Shown in pieces: positions 1 to 6,286 of a stretch of DNA of 10,799 bases (the stretch's first letter is position 1; the number at the start of each line of letters is the position of its first letter). A program made the translations under genes and the position numbers. The notes beneath the pieces were generated by a model, which was not told where the DNA came from, searched no databases, and saw only the letters and a list, made by a program, of their open reading frames with translations. The DNA lies in NCBI GenBank assembly GCA_026986455.1, contig JALSON010000202.1, positions 1 through 10,799 on the forward strand, written 5' to 3'. This stretch comes from Thermococcaceae archaeon (GTDB lineage Archaea; Methanobacteriota_B; Thermococci; Thermococcales; Thermococcaceae).

Positions 1-206
1 ACACGGTTTTATGGAATATTCCCTTGACATAAATCTTTACCAGTGCATCCCATACGACAGGTGTTGAAGACATTGGCTCTAAACCGGGATGTTTAACAGG
101 AGGAACTGCGGCCCTGCTCACACTGCTTTCAGAAGCTACCACGAAGCTACTAACCAAAAGGCTAACAAAAAAAAACTCCGAGCAGATAACCCCAACTTGG
201 TCGCAT
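1..206 (-). CDS. N-terminal part of a putative exported or membrane protein, frame interrupted at a T9 run
   Basis: An ATG at 206-204 has a good ribosome binding site (GAGGTGA on the minus strand, 211-217) and a TATA-like element further up. It begins a typical leader (MRPSWGYLLGVFF), but this frame stops at a TAG just after a run of nine T (A9 at 167-175 on the plus strand). Removing one T joins it to a frame open to the window edge, giving a continuous hydrophobic leader (VSLLVSSFVVA) and then a polar, proline-containing segment. As read, the downstream frame can instead start at a GTG at 214-212, but its N-terminus would then be polar and cysteine-containing with a weak ribosome site. The break could be a real disruption, programmed slippage or a sequencing error in the homopolymer. 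I do not recognise the protein, and its C-terminal part lies outside the window. Confidence 0.45.
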
Positions 207-236
207 AATCTCACCTCAAAATGATTATAAACAAAT

Positions 237-247
237 GATATAAAAAG
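237..247 (-). promoter_or_regulatory. Putative TATA box for the leftmost gene
   Basis: On the minus strand this reads CTTTTTATATC, preceded by the purine-rich CGAAA, like an archaeal BRE plus TATA box. A start site about 25 bases downstream would fall near 214-218 and leave a short leader containing the GAGGTGA site before the ATG at 206. Assigned by pattern and spacing only. Confidence 0.5.
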
Positions 248-489
248 ATTTCGATAAATAAAGATTATTTGATGACCATGATAATTCTAATATATCTATT
301 AAAAACAAGTTAGCCATTTCTTTATCCACTGGTAGCCTGATGTAGTGCCTTGACCAAATTGTAAGAACGTAGATTGGAATTATCGCGGACAGCACGAAGC
401 TTCAACTCATGCATTCATTGCCCTTAGGGGCTTCAATCCTTTTCGTTTGTGAAGATAAATTGATTAAACCTACATGAGAATTTTCATTC
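248..489. other. AT-rich intergenic stretch, no gene supported
   Basis: I see no tRNA, CRISPR repeat or convincing coding frame here. A 30-codon ATG-started frame exists on the minus strand (414-322), but it has no clear ribosome site. The heptamer GCTTCAA occurs twice about 30 bases apart (near 398 and 429), without further structure. The stretch probably holds the 5' control region of the small membrane protein at 490, but no convincing TATA box stands out. Confidence 0.4.
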
Positions 490-696
490 ATGAAAAAGTT
501 GGGATTAATCCCAGAGGAGTTCAGCATTCTGTTTTTAATACTCGGTATATTCCTCGTTGCATTGATAATTAAATTCATTATAGTGACGTTTTATGTGAGA
601 ACAGGAAATCCAATGTCCGGCGCATTGATAGCCTTTGGTGTGCTTGTGCTTTTTGGGCTTTTCCTGCTTGTGATGGACAGCCGGAGAAAAATCTGA
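490..696 (+). CDS. Small two-helix membrane protein, unknown function
   Basis: This 68-residue frame has a short charged N-terminus (MKKLGLIPEEF), a first hydrophobic helix at about residues 12-35, a small loop with YVRTGNP, a second helix at about residues 42-62 and a basic end (SRRKI). The composition fits an integral membrane protein with two transmembrane segments. The upstream sequence has only a weak ribosome binding site, so the exact start is uncertain. It stands alone between intergenic regions and shows no link to the hydrogenase operon. I do not recognise the family. Confidence 0.6.
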   Translation: MKKLGLIPEEFSILFLILGIFLVALIIKFIIVTFYVRTGNPMSGALIAFGVLVLFGLFLLVMDSRRKI

Positions 697-718
697 TGCA
701 TGAATTTTAGTCCAATTA

Positions 719-729
719 ACTTTTTAAAT
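719..729 (+). promoter_or_regulatory. Possible TATA box before the 39-codon frame
   Basis: The sequence ACTTTTTAAAT resembles an archaeal TATA element and lies about 50 bases before the ATG at 773, so a start site would fall near 745-750. The T-run could equally act as a terminator for the gene ending at 696. Confidence 0.25.
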
Positions 730-772
730 GCCTCATCAAAGCGATCTGTGACGAGGATACACATCGAAATTT

Positions 773-892
773 ATGGATGCACAAGAAGAAGCTAATCGTC
801 CAGTAGAGCATGAGGAGAACCTGCAGCAGCTCTATCATAGCGGAATATTCGTTCATAAGGCACCACTTAAAAACATTCTAAGAGAAGAATAA
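773..892 (+). CDS. Possible 39-residue small protein or gene remnant
   Basis: An ATG-started frame of 39 codons ends at TAA 890-892. The peptide is acidic at its start (MDAQEEANRPVEHEENLQQ) and mixed and amphipathic after that (LYHSGIFVHKAPLKNILREE). A GAGGA motif lies 15 bases upstream of the ATG, further than ideal, and a TATA-like element sits at 719-729. It could be a genuine small protein, the leftover end of a decayed gene, or chance. I do not recognise it. Only 14 bases separate it from the end of the convergent TRAM gene. Confidence 0.3.
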   Translation: MDAQEEANRPVEHEENLQQLYHSGIFVHKAPLKNILREE

Positions 893-906
893 GAGGAAAG
901 GGGAAA
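875..906 (-). terminator. Pyrimidine-rich terminator after the TRAM gene
   Basis: On the minus strand, the bases just past the TRAM stop codon form an almost pure C/T tract with several T runs and no strong stem. This fits the T-rich type of archaeal transcription termination. Confidence 0.5.
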
Positions 907-1128
907 TCAGATAACTTCAGCAAAGGCAAACTTTCTCTTGACCGAGTTGATAACGATTTCAACTTCCTGGCCAACCTGGGTGTTCGGGACGAAAATAACA
1001 AACCCCTTTACCCTGGCAATGCCATCTCCGCCTTTACCAATGCTCTCGATCTTGACCGTGTATCTTTCTCCAACCTTAACCGGAGCCTCATAGCTCCTTT
1101 CACCAAATCCATATCTATCTCCATACAT
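907..1128 (-). CDS. Small TRAM-domain RNA-binding protein
   Basis: The product is a stand-alone TRAM domain of 73 residues from the ATG at 1128. Residues about 15-73 show the TRAM beta-barrel pattern: VKVGERYTVKIESIG, then GKGGDGIARVKGFVIFVP, then VGQEVEIVINSVKRKFAFAEVI. Stand-alone TRAM proteins are common in archaea and are thought to bind RNA, in some species as cold-shock-like RNA chaperones; that role is family knowledge, not shown here. The frame extends upstream through TTG/GTG codons to 1140. I chose ATG 1128 because it gives the usual MYGDRYG-type N-terminus and has a GGTG motif just upstream. The gene is divergent from the mbh operon and has its own TATA box. Confidence 0.85.
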   Translation of the reverse strand: MYGDRYGFGERSYEAPVKVGERYTVKIESIGKGGDGIARVKGFVIFVPNTQVGQEVEIVINSVKRKFAFAEVI

Positions 1129-1155
1129 ATCCAACACCAACTTTCCAAACTTTAA

Positions 1156-1173
1156 GCACTCTTAAAAGAGCGC
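1156..1173. repeat. Inverted repeat near the TRAM transcription start
   Basis: The arms GCACTCTT and AAGAGCGC match at seven of eight positions around an AA centre. The repeat lies 22 bases downstream of the TATA box at 1195-1202 (minus strand), so the predicted start site falls inside or beside it. It could be a repressor operator or a 5' hairpin; the sequence does not decide. Confidence 0.4.
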
Positions 1174-1194
1174 TGTTCTTACTTGTTCATGGCC

Positions 1195-1202
1195 TTTATA
1201 AA
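1195..1202 (-). promoter_or_regulatory. TATA box of the TRAM gene
   Basis: TTTATAAA, which is self-complementary, lies about 67 bases upstream of the chosen ATG. Transcription would start near 1170-1175 and give a leader of roughly 45 bases. The box is symmetric and could in principle read either way, but no coding start follows closely on the plus strand. Confidence 0.55.
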
Positions 1203-1222
1203 GCTTTGCATTCTCCGGTTCA

Positions 1223-1240
1223 ATGTATATTAACATACAT
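1223..1240. repeat. Inverted repeat ATGTAT-N6-ATACAT in the divergent control region
   Basis: Perfect 6-base arms are separated by six bases, between the TRAM TATA box and the mbh SurR site. The size and spacing suit a dimeric transcription factor. It does not match the SurR consensus or the TATCAC-N5-GTGATA glycolytic regulator motif. The function is unknown and the AT-rich setting makes chance possible. Confidence 0.3.
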
Positions 1241-1300
1241 CGTACATGCACAGGGTTCATTGATGTAAAAGAAAAGCTGTTAGAGAGCTTTAAAATCCAC

Positions 1301-1317
1301 AACCCATGGTTAAAAAC
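1301..1317 (-). promoter_or_regulatory. SurR binding site upstream of mbh
   Basis: Read on the minus strand, these bases fit the extended SurR consensus GTT-N3-AAC-N5-GTT exactly (plus strand: AAC-N5-GTT-N3-AAC). On the plus strand a further GTT at 1322-1324 follows the GTT-N3-AAC core after four bases. SurR is the redox-sensing ArsR-type regulator of Thermococcales. In P. furiosus it activates mbh in the reduced state and lets go when sulfur oxidises its CxxC switch. The site lies about 34 bases upstream of the first mbh TATA box, where an activator would sit. The motif match is seen; the function is inferred from that literature. Confidence 0.75.
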
Positions 1318-1350
1318 TTCCGTTTCTAATTCTAAGCTTTACAAAACCCT

Positions 1351-1376
1351 TTTATAAATAACAGACGAAATTTATA
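1351..1376 (+). promoter_or_regulatory. mbh operon promoter, two overlapping candidates
   Basis: TTTATAAAT at 1351-1359 and CGAAATTTATA at 1366-1376 both resemble archaeal core promoters. The second has a BRE-like CGAAA directly before TTTATA. They predict transcription starts near 1380 and 1398, giving leaders of about 55 or 38 bases before mbhA. I cannot tell which is used; the first is closer to the SurR site. Confidence 0.6.
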
Positions 1377-1435
1377 CCGACAATCAATGAAAAAAGATTA
1401 AATTACCCTTAAAATTGACATCGGAGGGAGGAACA

Positions 1436-1936
1436 ATGAGTTTCATCGTTGTATTCATGTGGTCATTCGTGCTCTGGTTAGCCCTGACCGCGGGCACCAA
1501 GGGAATGCTGTGGAGCGCGGAAGAGTTAGCCGCGGGCGTTGTGTTCTCCCTGATTGTGGGATACACCACAAGGAATGTCGTCGGGGAGAAAGCGGGGCGG
1601 TTCCTCAGTCCTTCAAAATGGGTGGGCTTCATAGTCTATTCACTGGGGCCCCTCTTCTGGGGCATGGTGAAGGCAAACCTTGACGTCGCCTACAGGGTCA
1701 TAACGGGCAAGATAAAGCCCGGAATTGTTAGAGTTCCGGTCGAGCTTGAAAACGACGCCCAGTACACCATTTTGAGCAACTCAATTACCCTGACACCCGG
1801 AACCCTCACCATTGATGCATGCCCAGAGGAGAAAGCCCTCTACGTGCACTGGATTTATGTGCGGGACGAACACCCGAAGAGCTCAGAACCAATTTCAGGC
1901 TCATTTGAAAAGTGGGCAAGGAGGTTAGGAAAATGA
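1436..1936 (+). CDS. mbhA: Mbh hydrogenase subunit A, MrpE-like
   Basis: A 166-residue membrane protein of the MrpE/MnhE family, part of the sodium-translocating module of the membrane-bound hydrogenase. Hydrophobic stretches at about residues 3-20, 29-45 and 62-80 are followed by the family motif KANLDVAYRVITGKIKPGIV (79-98) and the cytoplasmic half with SNSITLTPGTLTID (113-126). The frame could begin at a TTG at 1415, but the strong site GGAGGGAGG (1423-1431) sits just before ATG 1436, so I use that ATG. It is the first gene of the operon and overlaps mbhB by four bases (ATGA). The second operon at 10020 begins with a clear paralog, including an identical 20-base stretch in the DVAYRV region. 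Confidence 0.95.
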   Translation: MSFIVVFMWSFVLWLALTAGTKGMLWSAEELAAGVVFSLIVGYTTRNVVGEKAGRFLSPSKWVGFIVYSLGPLFWGMVKANLDVAYRVITGKIKPGIVRVPVELENDAQYTILSNSITLTPGTLTIDACPEEKALYVHWIYVRDEHPKSSEPISGSFEKWARRLGK

Positions 1937-2196
1937 TCGCACCCGTGTTCTTCTATTCAGCGCTGATAGTCATGATTGGAGCATTTTCGTCCGTGCTCAG
2001 GGTGCTCTTTGGCCCCACGGTGCCCGACAGGGTGGTTGGTGTTGATACGCTGAACACCCTCATCGTTGCGGGAATGGTGCTTCTTGGAGCAGCATATGAC
2101 AGGACGATTTACATTGACATTGCCATCGTTTACGCTCTGCTCAGCTACATAGGCACCCTGGCAATAGCGAGATACCTGCAGGGGGGATTAGAGTGA
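1933..2196 (+). CDS. mbhB: Mbh hydrogenase subunit B, MrpF-like
   Basis: An 87-residue protein with three predicted membrane helices (about residues 5-25, 38-55 and 60-82). It carries the MrpF signature LFGPTVPDRVVGVDTLNTL (25-43) and the IDIAIVYALLSYIGTLAIARYL end. MrpF-type subunits are part of the ion-translocating module of Mrp antiporters and of Mbh. The start is ATG 1933, coupled to the mbhA stop by a 4-base overlap; an upstream GTG-frame extension from 1912 lies inside mbhA and has no ribosome site of its own. Confidence 0.94.
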   Translation: MIAPVFFYSALIVMIGAFSSVLRVLFGPTVPDRVVGVDTLNTLIVAGMVLLGAAYDRTIYIDIAIVYALLSYIGTLAIARYLQGGLE

Positions 2197-2564
2197 TAGA
2201 GTACATAATCTACGCTTTCCTTGCGATTAACATAATCTTCAACCTCTTAGGGAGCTTTTCACTCCACCGCTTCCCGGATGTATATACAAGGCTCCACGGA
2301 GCGACGAAGTGCACCACATTCGGGACAATATTTGCGGTTCTGGCGGTTGTCGTTCACGCGCTCAACCAGCTCAGGATTACCGGCGACCCGAAATACCTCC
2401 AGATGGCCCTTCACAGCGTGGTAGCTCTGATCGCTTTGCTCCTTACAAACCCGACGGGAGCTCATGCGATAGCAAAAGCGGCTCATTTGAGCGGTGTAAA
2501 GCCGGCCAAGGCGGTTATAGATGCATATGAAGAAAAGCTCACAGACAGGGGTGAATCCCGATGA
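2193..2564 (+). CDS. mbhC: Mbh hydrogenase subunit C, MrpG-like
   Basis: A 123-residue MrpG/MnhG-family membrane protein. Family marks are GSFSLHRFPDVYTRLHGATK (20-39), the following TTFGTIFAVLAVV helix and the NPTGAHAIAKAAH motif (86-98), with a polar tail after residue 100. The start is a GTG at 2193 within GTGA, overlapping the mbhB stop, with GGGGGGA just upstream as ribosome site. It belongs to the sodium-translocation module with mbhA, B and D-H. Confidence 0.94.
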   Translation: MIEYIIYAFLAINIIFNLLGSFSLHRFPDVYTRLHGATKCTTFGTIFAVLAVVVHALNQLRITGDPKYLQMALHSVVALIALLLTNPTGAHAIAKAAHLSGVKPAKAVIDAYEEKLTDRGESR

Positions 2565-2827
2565 ACGTTCTGAGTGTTGATGCTATCATCCAGTTCGGCG
2601 TTCTGCTCGGAGTGCTGCTTTCAGCTTACCTCACAATAACCTTCAGAGACTTATTAAGTGCCGCTCTGGCCTCAGCGGCAATGAGCCTTCTCCTGAGTCT
2701 GGAGTTCTATTTGCTCCACGCTCCGGACGTTGCGATAGCCGAAGCCGCTGTTGGCGCCGGCGTCGTTACCGCCATAGTGGTGTATGGAATTGCCAAAACC
2801 GAGAGATGGGAGCGTGAGGCACCATGA
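2561..2827 (+). CDS. mbhD: Mbh hydrogenase subunit D, matching a C-terminal piece of MrpA
   Basis: An 88-residue membrane protein with three helices (about residues 8-27, 29-50 and 55-77) and the conserved HAPDVAIAEAAVGAGVVTAI segment (53-72). In Mbh and Mrp complexes this corresponds to a segment of the large MrpA subunit, separate here as a small gene, and it belongs to the ion-translocating part. The start ATG 2561 overlaps the mbhC stop by four bases. Confidence 0.92.
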   Translation: MNVLSVDAIIQFGVLLGVLLSAYLTITFRDLLSAALASAAMSLLLSLEFYLLHAPDVAIAEAAVGAGVVTAIVVYGIAKTERWEREAP

Positions 2828-3123
2828 AGAGAACCCTCGGAGCCCTGTCACTCCTGTTCATACTTGGAGTCCTGCTAATAGTTGCCAGTCCGAATTACGG
2901 CTTAAAGTTCGGCCTCGGCGGAAAGGACTGGCAGGCCCACCGCTACACCGACCAGTACTACATCGAGCACGGAGTTGAGGAAGTTGGCGGAACGAACATC
3001 GTAACCGACATAGTCTTCGACTACAGGGGATACGATACCATTGGAGAGGCCACTGTTCTCTTCACGGCGATAGCAGGAGCCATTGCTCTTCTCAGGCCTT
3101 GGAGGAGGGATGAGAATGAGTGA
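2824..3123 (+). CDS. mbhE: Mbh hydrogenase subunit E
   Basis: A 99-residue protein with an N-terminal membrane helix (residues 5-22), a polar loop with DWQAHRYTDQYYIEHG (35-50), and the conserved stretch GGTNIVTDIVFDYRGYDTIG (56-75) leading to a second helix (76-92). The stretch is typical of the region bridging the MrpA C-terminus and MrpB. It is part of the membrane ion-translocation module. ATG 2824 overlaps the mbhD stop by four bases. Confidence 0.92.
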   Translation: MKRTLGALSLLFILGVLLIVASPNYGLKFGLGGKDWQAHRYTDQYYIEHGVEEVGGTNIVTDIVFDYRGYDTIGEATVLFTAIAGAIALLRPWRRDENE

Positions 3124-3562
3124 GGATATGGGACTGATAGTTAAAACCACAGCGAGAGCCACGATTCCACTCATAGGAATTTTCGGAGCATATATAGTCT
3201 CCCACGGACACCTGACACCGGGAGGAGGTTTCCAGGGAGGGGCAACAATAGCGGGAGCGGGCGTGCTCTTTTTAATCGCCTTCGGGTTGAGCGAGGCCAA
3301 GAAGCGCTATGACCATCACGTTTACTCCGCATTAGAGAGCCTTGGAGGTCTGGTGTTCCTGGGCATCGCTATGCTCGGCTTCAGCGTGGCGTTCTTCTAC
3401 AACATCCTCTGGAGGAATGGCATAGCCTTCGCAGGAAAGCCGGGCACTCTCTTATCAGCGGGATATCTGCCGATTATGAACCTCGCCGTCGGGCTGAAGG
3501 TCTTTGCCGGCCTAATAAGCGCCATGATGGCCGTTGCAACGTACAGGAGGTGGAAAGAATGA
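3116..3562 (+). CDS. mbhF: Mbh hydrogenase subunit F, MrpB-like
   Basis: A 148-residue MrpB/MnhB-family membrane protein with four predicted helices (about residues 14-32, 43-58, 74-97 and 120-142). It has the family motif HGHLTPGGGFQGGATIAGAG (30-49). The frame is open further upstream. I chose ATG 3116 because GGAGGAGGG (3101-3109) lies six bases before it; ATG 3110 would leave no spacer, and ATG 3128 is a less likely third option. It overlaps the end of mbhE by eight bases. Confidence 0.92.
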   Translation: MSEDMGLIVKTTARATIPLIGIFGAYIVSHGHLTPGGGFQGGATIAGAGVLFLIAFGLSEAKKRYDHHVYSALESLGGLVFLGIAMLGFSVAFFYNILWRNGIAFAGKPGTLLSAGYLPIMNLAVGLKVFAGLISAMMAVATYRRWKE

Positions 3563-3921
3563 TTCCATTTCAGTTCATCACCGCGTTCCTCTTAATATTC
3601 ATGGGGCTCTACGCTTTCCTCTACAAGCGCAACCTGATTAAGCTCATCTTGGCCCTGAACATCATCGACGCGGGAATACACCTGCTTTTAATAAGCTTTG
3701 GCTACCGCCTTGAGGATGGAACACTTCCCACAGCGCCCATATACACGGGCTATGAGACACTGAAGGGGACGCCCATGGTGGGCCCGATTCCCCAAGCTCT
3801 GGTGCTCACGTCAATTGTCATTGGAGTGTGCATCCTCGCTCTGGCCATGGCACTGACGATTAACGCTTACAGGCACTATGGAAGCCTTGACATCAACAAG
3901 TTAAGGAGGTTGAGAGGATGA
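3559..3921 (+). CDS. mbhG: Mbh hydrogenase subunit G, MrpC-like
   Basis: A 120-residue MrpC/NuoK-like subunit with three membrane helices (about residues 5-21, 27-47 and 81-102). The NLIKLILALNIIDAGIHLLL segment (25-44) and the PIPQALVLTSIVIG motif (77-90) are typical of MrpC and NuoK. It packs beside the MrpD-like subunit in the ion-translocation module. ATG 3559 follows AGGAGGTGG with a short spacer and overlaps the mbhF stop. Confidence 0.94.
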   Translation: MIPFQFITAFLLIFMGLYAFLYKRNLIKLILALNIIDAGIHLLLISFGYRLEDGTLPTAPIYTGYETLKGTPMVGPIPQALVLTSIVIGVCILALAMALTINAYRHYGSLDINKLRRLRG

Positions 3922-5453
3922 TGCTTCCGTTCTTGATTATCATCCCTCTCTTAGGAGCGTTCTCAATGCCCCTCATCAGCTTATTCGGAGAGAAGGCGAG
4001 AAACACATGGGCCCTGCTGGTGAGTGCATTAACCCTAGGCGTTGCCTCCAGAGTGTTCTATGACGTGTGGAGCACCGGGCAGCTCATTGTCTACACGCTC
4101 GGCGATAAGACGCCGCTGGGGAAAGGCGTGAACTTCCCGATAAGAATCCTCTGGGAGGTCGACCTGTTCGGAGCGCTGCTGGCACTTATAGTGGCCTTCG
4201 TCGCTTTCATGGCCATAATCTACTCCGTTGAGTACATGAGGCACGACACCGGGCTTGAGAAGTACTACACGCTGATCCTCGTCCTTGAGCTCGGAATGCT
4301 CGGTATAGTGATTACGGGGGACATGTTCAACTTCTACGTGTTCCTTGAGATAATGAGCATAGCGAGCTATGCCCTCGTTGCCTTCAGAAACGATACATGG
4401 GAGGGCATTGAAGCGGGCATTAAGTACATGTTCGTCGGCTCCCTGGCGAGCTCGTTCATACTCCTCGCAATAGCCCTCCTCTACGGCCAGTACGGGACAC
4501 TGACAATGAGCTACCTCGCGGTGAAGATAGCCCAGAACCCAACCCTCGTGAGCAGGGTGGCTCTGGGGCTCTTCATAGGCGGGCTCCTCTTTAAGAGCGG
4601 TGCTGTCCCGGTTCACATGTGGCTGGCAGATGCACACCCGGCAGCACCGAGCTCAATCAGCGCCATGCTCTCCGGTCTGGTCATAAAAGCTGGCGGGGTC
4701 TACGCTTTAACCAGAATCGCATTCAGCATATACGGCACGAGCATACACGTAAAAACTATCGGATGGATAATAATCTTCTTCGGATGCGCGACGCTCATAG
4801 TTGGAAACGCCATGGCGGTCATTCAGACGGACATGAAGAGGCTCTTTGCATTCTCAAGTGTGGGCCAGATAGGTTACATCCTCCTGGGAATAGGCATCGG
4901 ACTCGCCGCATATGGCACGAAGGTTGGAGATGTAGCAATGGCGGGTGCGGTATACCACATAGTAAACCACGCCCTGATTAAGGCCCTCCTCTTCCTCGTC
5001 GCCGGTGCGGTGCTCCACCAGCTCGGCACAAAGAATCTCAACGAGCTCAGCGGGCTTGCCAAGAAAATGCCCCTCACAAGCTTTGCCTTCCTGATTGGAG
5101 CGGCGGCTATAATAGGCCTCCCGCCCATGAACGGCTTTGCGAGCAAATGGCTAATCTACGAGAGCTCTGCTCTGTACAATCCGTTCCTTGCGGCCGTGGC
5201 AGTAATAGGAACTGCGTTCTGTACTGCAGCCTACATCAGGGTGCTGTTCACGTTCTTTGGAAGGCCAAGTGAAGTCGTTGCAAATGCAAAGGAGCCAGGA
5301 AAAGCAATGATAATTCCAATGCTGGTATTAATACTCGCAATAATCATAATGGGGCTCTTCCCGTGGCAGATAAACGACAGGATAATGCTTCCAGCCGTTG
5401 ATATGCTGAAGGACCAGCTCAACTACGTCGTGGCGGTTATAGGGGGTGCATGA
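3918..5453 (+). CDS. mbhH: Mbh hydrogenase subunit H, MrpD-like antiporter subunit
   Basis: A 511-residue polytopic protein of the MrpD/NuoL/M/N family, about the length expected for MbhH. It has the key charged residues of the ion channel family: Glu144 in the VFLEIMSIASY helix, Lys226 in GGLLFKSGAVPVHMW, Lys257 in LVIKAGGVYAL, and the later HIVNHALIKALLFLVAG motif. This subunit is thought to carry the half-channels through which the complex moves ions during H2 evolution. The start is ATG 3918, four bases inside the mbhG end; the next codon is also ATG. All key residues seen are intact. Confidence 0.96.
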   Translation: MMLPFLIIIPLLGAFSMPLISLFGEKARNTWALLVSALTLGVASRVFYDVWSTGQLIVYTLGDKTPLGKGVNFPIRILWEVDLFGALLALIVAFVAFMAIIYSVEYMRHDTGLEKYYTLILVLELGMLGIVITGDMFNFYVFLEIMSIASYALVAFRNDTWEGIEAGIKYMFVGSLASSFILLAIALLYGQYGTLTMSYLAVKIAQNPTLVSRVALGLFIGGLLFKSGAVPVHMWLADAHPAAPSSISAMLSGLVIKAGGVYALTRIAFSIYGTSIHVKTIGWIIIFFGCATLIVGNAMAVIQTDMKRLFAFSSVGQIGYILLGIGIGLAAYGTKVGDVAMAGAVYHIVNHALIKALLFLVAGAVLHQLGTKNLNELSGLAKKMPLTSFAFLIGAAAIIGLPPMNGFASKWLIYESSALYNPFLAAVAVIGTAFCTAAYIRVLFTFFGRPSEVVANAKEPGKAMIIPMLVLILAIIIMGLFPWQINDRIMLPAVDMLKDQLNYVVAVIGGA

Positions 5454-5454
5454 G

Positions 5455-5802
5455 ATGTTTGGATACTGGGATGCCCTTTACTTCATCTATGTTTTGGCGA
5501 TAGGCATGATCATTGCTTACATGCTCCTCAGGTGGGCCGAAAAGTCCAGCATGGGGACGAGGAGAACGGGCGACGGCACAAAGATTTTCATCAGCGGTGA
5601 GGACGAGGAGAAGGTCATACCGCAGTTCGAGCACTTTCGCGGTTATTACACGGGAAGACACACAATGTGGGGCCTGATCAGGGGAATACACAGGATGTTC
5701 CTCATATTCAGGAGAGAGCACACGGGATTGCTGACCGACTATGTGGCATATTTGATGATAACAACGGCCTTGGTGCTGGGCGCTCTGGTAATATGGGGGT
5801 GA
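5455..5802 (+). CDS. mbhI: Mbh hydrogenase subunit I, linking membrane subunit
   Basis: A 115-residue protein with a membrane helix at residues 7-25, a polar middle section including ISGEDEEKVIPQFEHFRGYYTGRHTMW (46-72) and a C-terminal helix (95-113). Position and pattern match MbhI, which in the P. furiosus structure sits between the antiporter-like and hydrogenase modules. I use ATG 5455, one base after the mbhH stop, with GGGGGTG as ribosome site. The in-frame GTG at 5446 would add three residues and is possible. Confidence 0.9.
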   Translation: MFGYWDALYFIYVLAIGMIIAYMLLRWAEKSSMGTRRTGDGTKIFISGEDEEKVIPQFEHFRGYYTGRHTMWGLIRGIHRMFLIFRREHTGLLTDYVAYLMITTALVLGALVIWG

Positions 5803-5806
5803 GCGG

Positions 5807-6286
5807 ATGAGTGAAGAGAGGAGAGAACTGGAAAAGAGAATTGCAAAGCTGTGCAAATACATAGGGAGATCACCCTGGGTGTTTCACGTTAACAGCGGGT
5901 CATGCAACGGATGTGATATTGAGATTATCGCGGCGCTGACTCCAAGGTATGACGCCGAGCGCTTTGGTGTGAAACTGGTTGGAACCCCAAGGCACGCGGA
6001 TATCCTGCTGGTGACAGGGCCGATCACCAATCAGAGTCTGGAGAGGGTCAAGTTGGTCTACGAGCAGACACCGGAGCCAAAGGTCGTGATGGCAATTGGG
6101 GCCTGTCCCACAGGCGGCAGCGTTTTCTTTGAGAGTCCATTCACCAACGCACCCCTGGACAGGCACATCCCTGTGGATGTCTTCATCCCAGGGTGTCCTC
6201 CAAGACCGGAGGCGATCCTCCACGGTGTTGTTTTAGCCTTAGAGAAGCTTATAAAAAAGATAGAAGGTGAAGGTGAGAAGAAATGA
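5807..6286 (+). CDS. mbhJ: Mbh hydrogenase small subunit, NuoB-like [4Fe-4S] protein
   Basis: A 159-residue small subunit of the [NiFe] hydrogenase, homologous to NuoB of complex I. It carries the proximal [4Fe-4S] cluster, which passes electrons to the NiFe site in MbhL. The four ligand cysteines are visible: Cys33 and Cys36 in SGSCNGCDIE, Cys100 in GACPTGG and Cys130 in IPGCPPRPEAIL. Like other energy-converting small subunits it lacks the long C-terminal region and signal peptide of uptake hydrogenases. The start ATG 5807 lies four bases after mbhI with a GGGGGTGAGCGG region upstream. Confidence 0.97.
   Translation: MSEERRELEKRIAKLCKYIGRSPWVFHVNSGSCNGCDIEIIAALTPRYDAERFGVKLVGTPRHADILLVTGPITNQSLERVKLVYEQTPEPKVVMAIGACPTGGSVFFESPFTNAPLDRHIPVDVFIPGCPPRPEAILHGVVLALEKLIKKIEGEGEKK

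Noticed and set aside
248..345. C/D-box-like motifs (TGATGA near 269 and CTGATGT near 337)
   Set aside because: Spacing and the missing D and D' boxes do not fit an archaeal C/D box sRNA.
322..414. 30-codon ATG-started frame on the minus strand
   Set aside because: No convincing ribosome site or promoter, very short, no recognisable motif; more likely chance in an intergenic region.
421..450. Short run resembling a CRISPR-type repeat (GGGGCTTCAATCC)
   Set aside because: Single occurrence, no regular spacing, no spacers, no leader.
944..958. GTT-N3-AAC half site like SurR
   Set aside because: Lies inside the TRAM coding region, lacks the third GTT at the proper distance, and has no promoter next to it.
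4035..4637. Long open frame of 200 codons on the minus strand within mbhH
   Set aside because: Antisense shadow of a strongly conserved membrane protein; composition is histidine- and glutamate-rich as expected for reverse reading of such genes.
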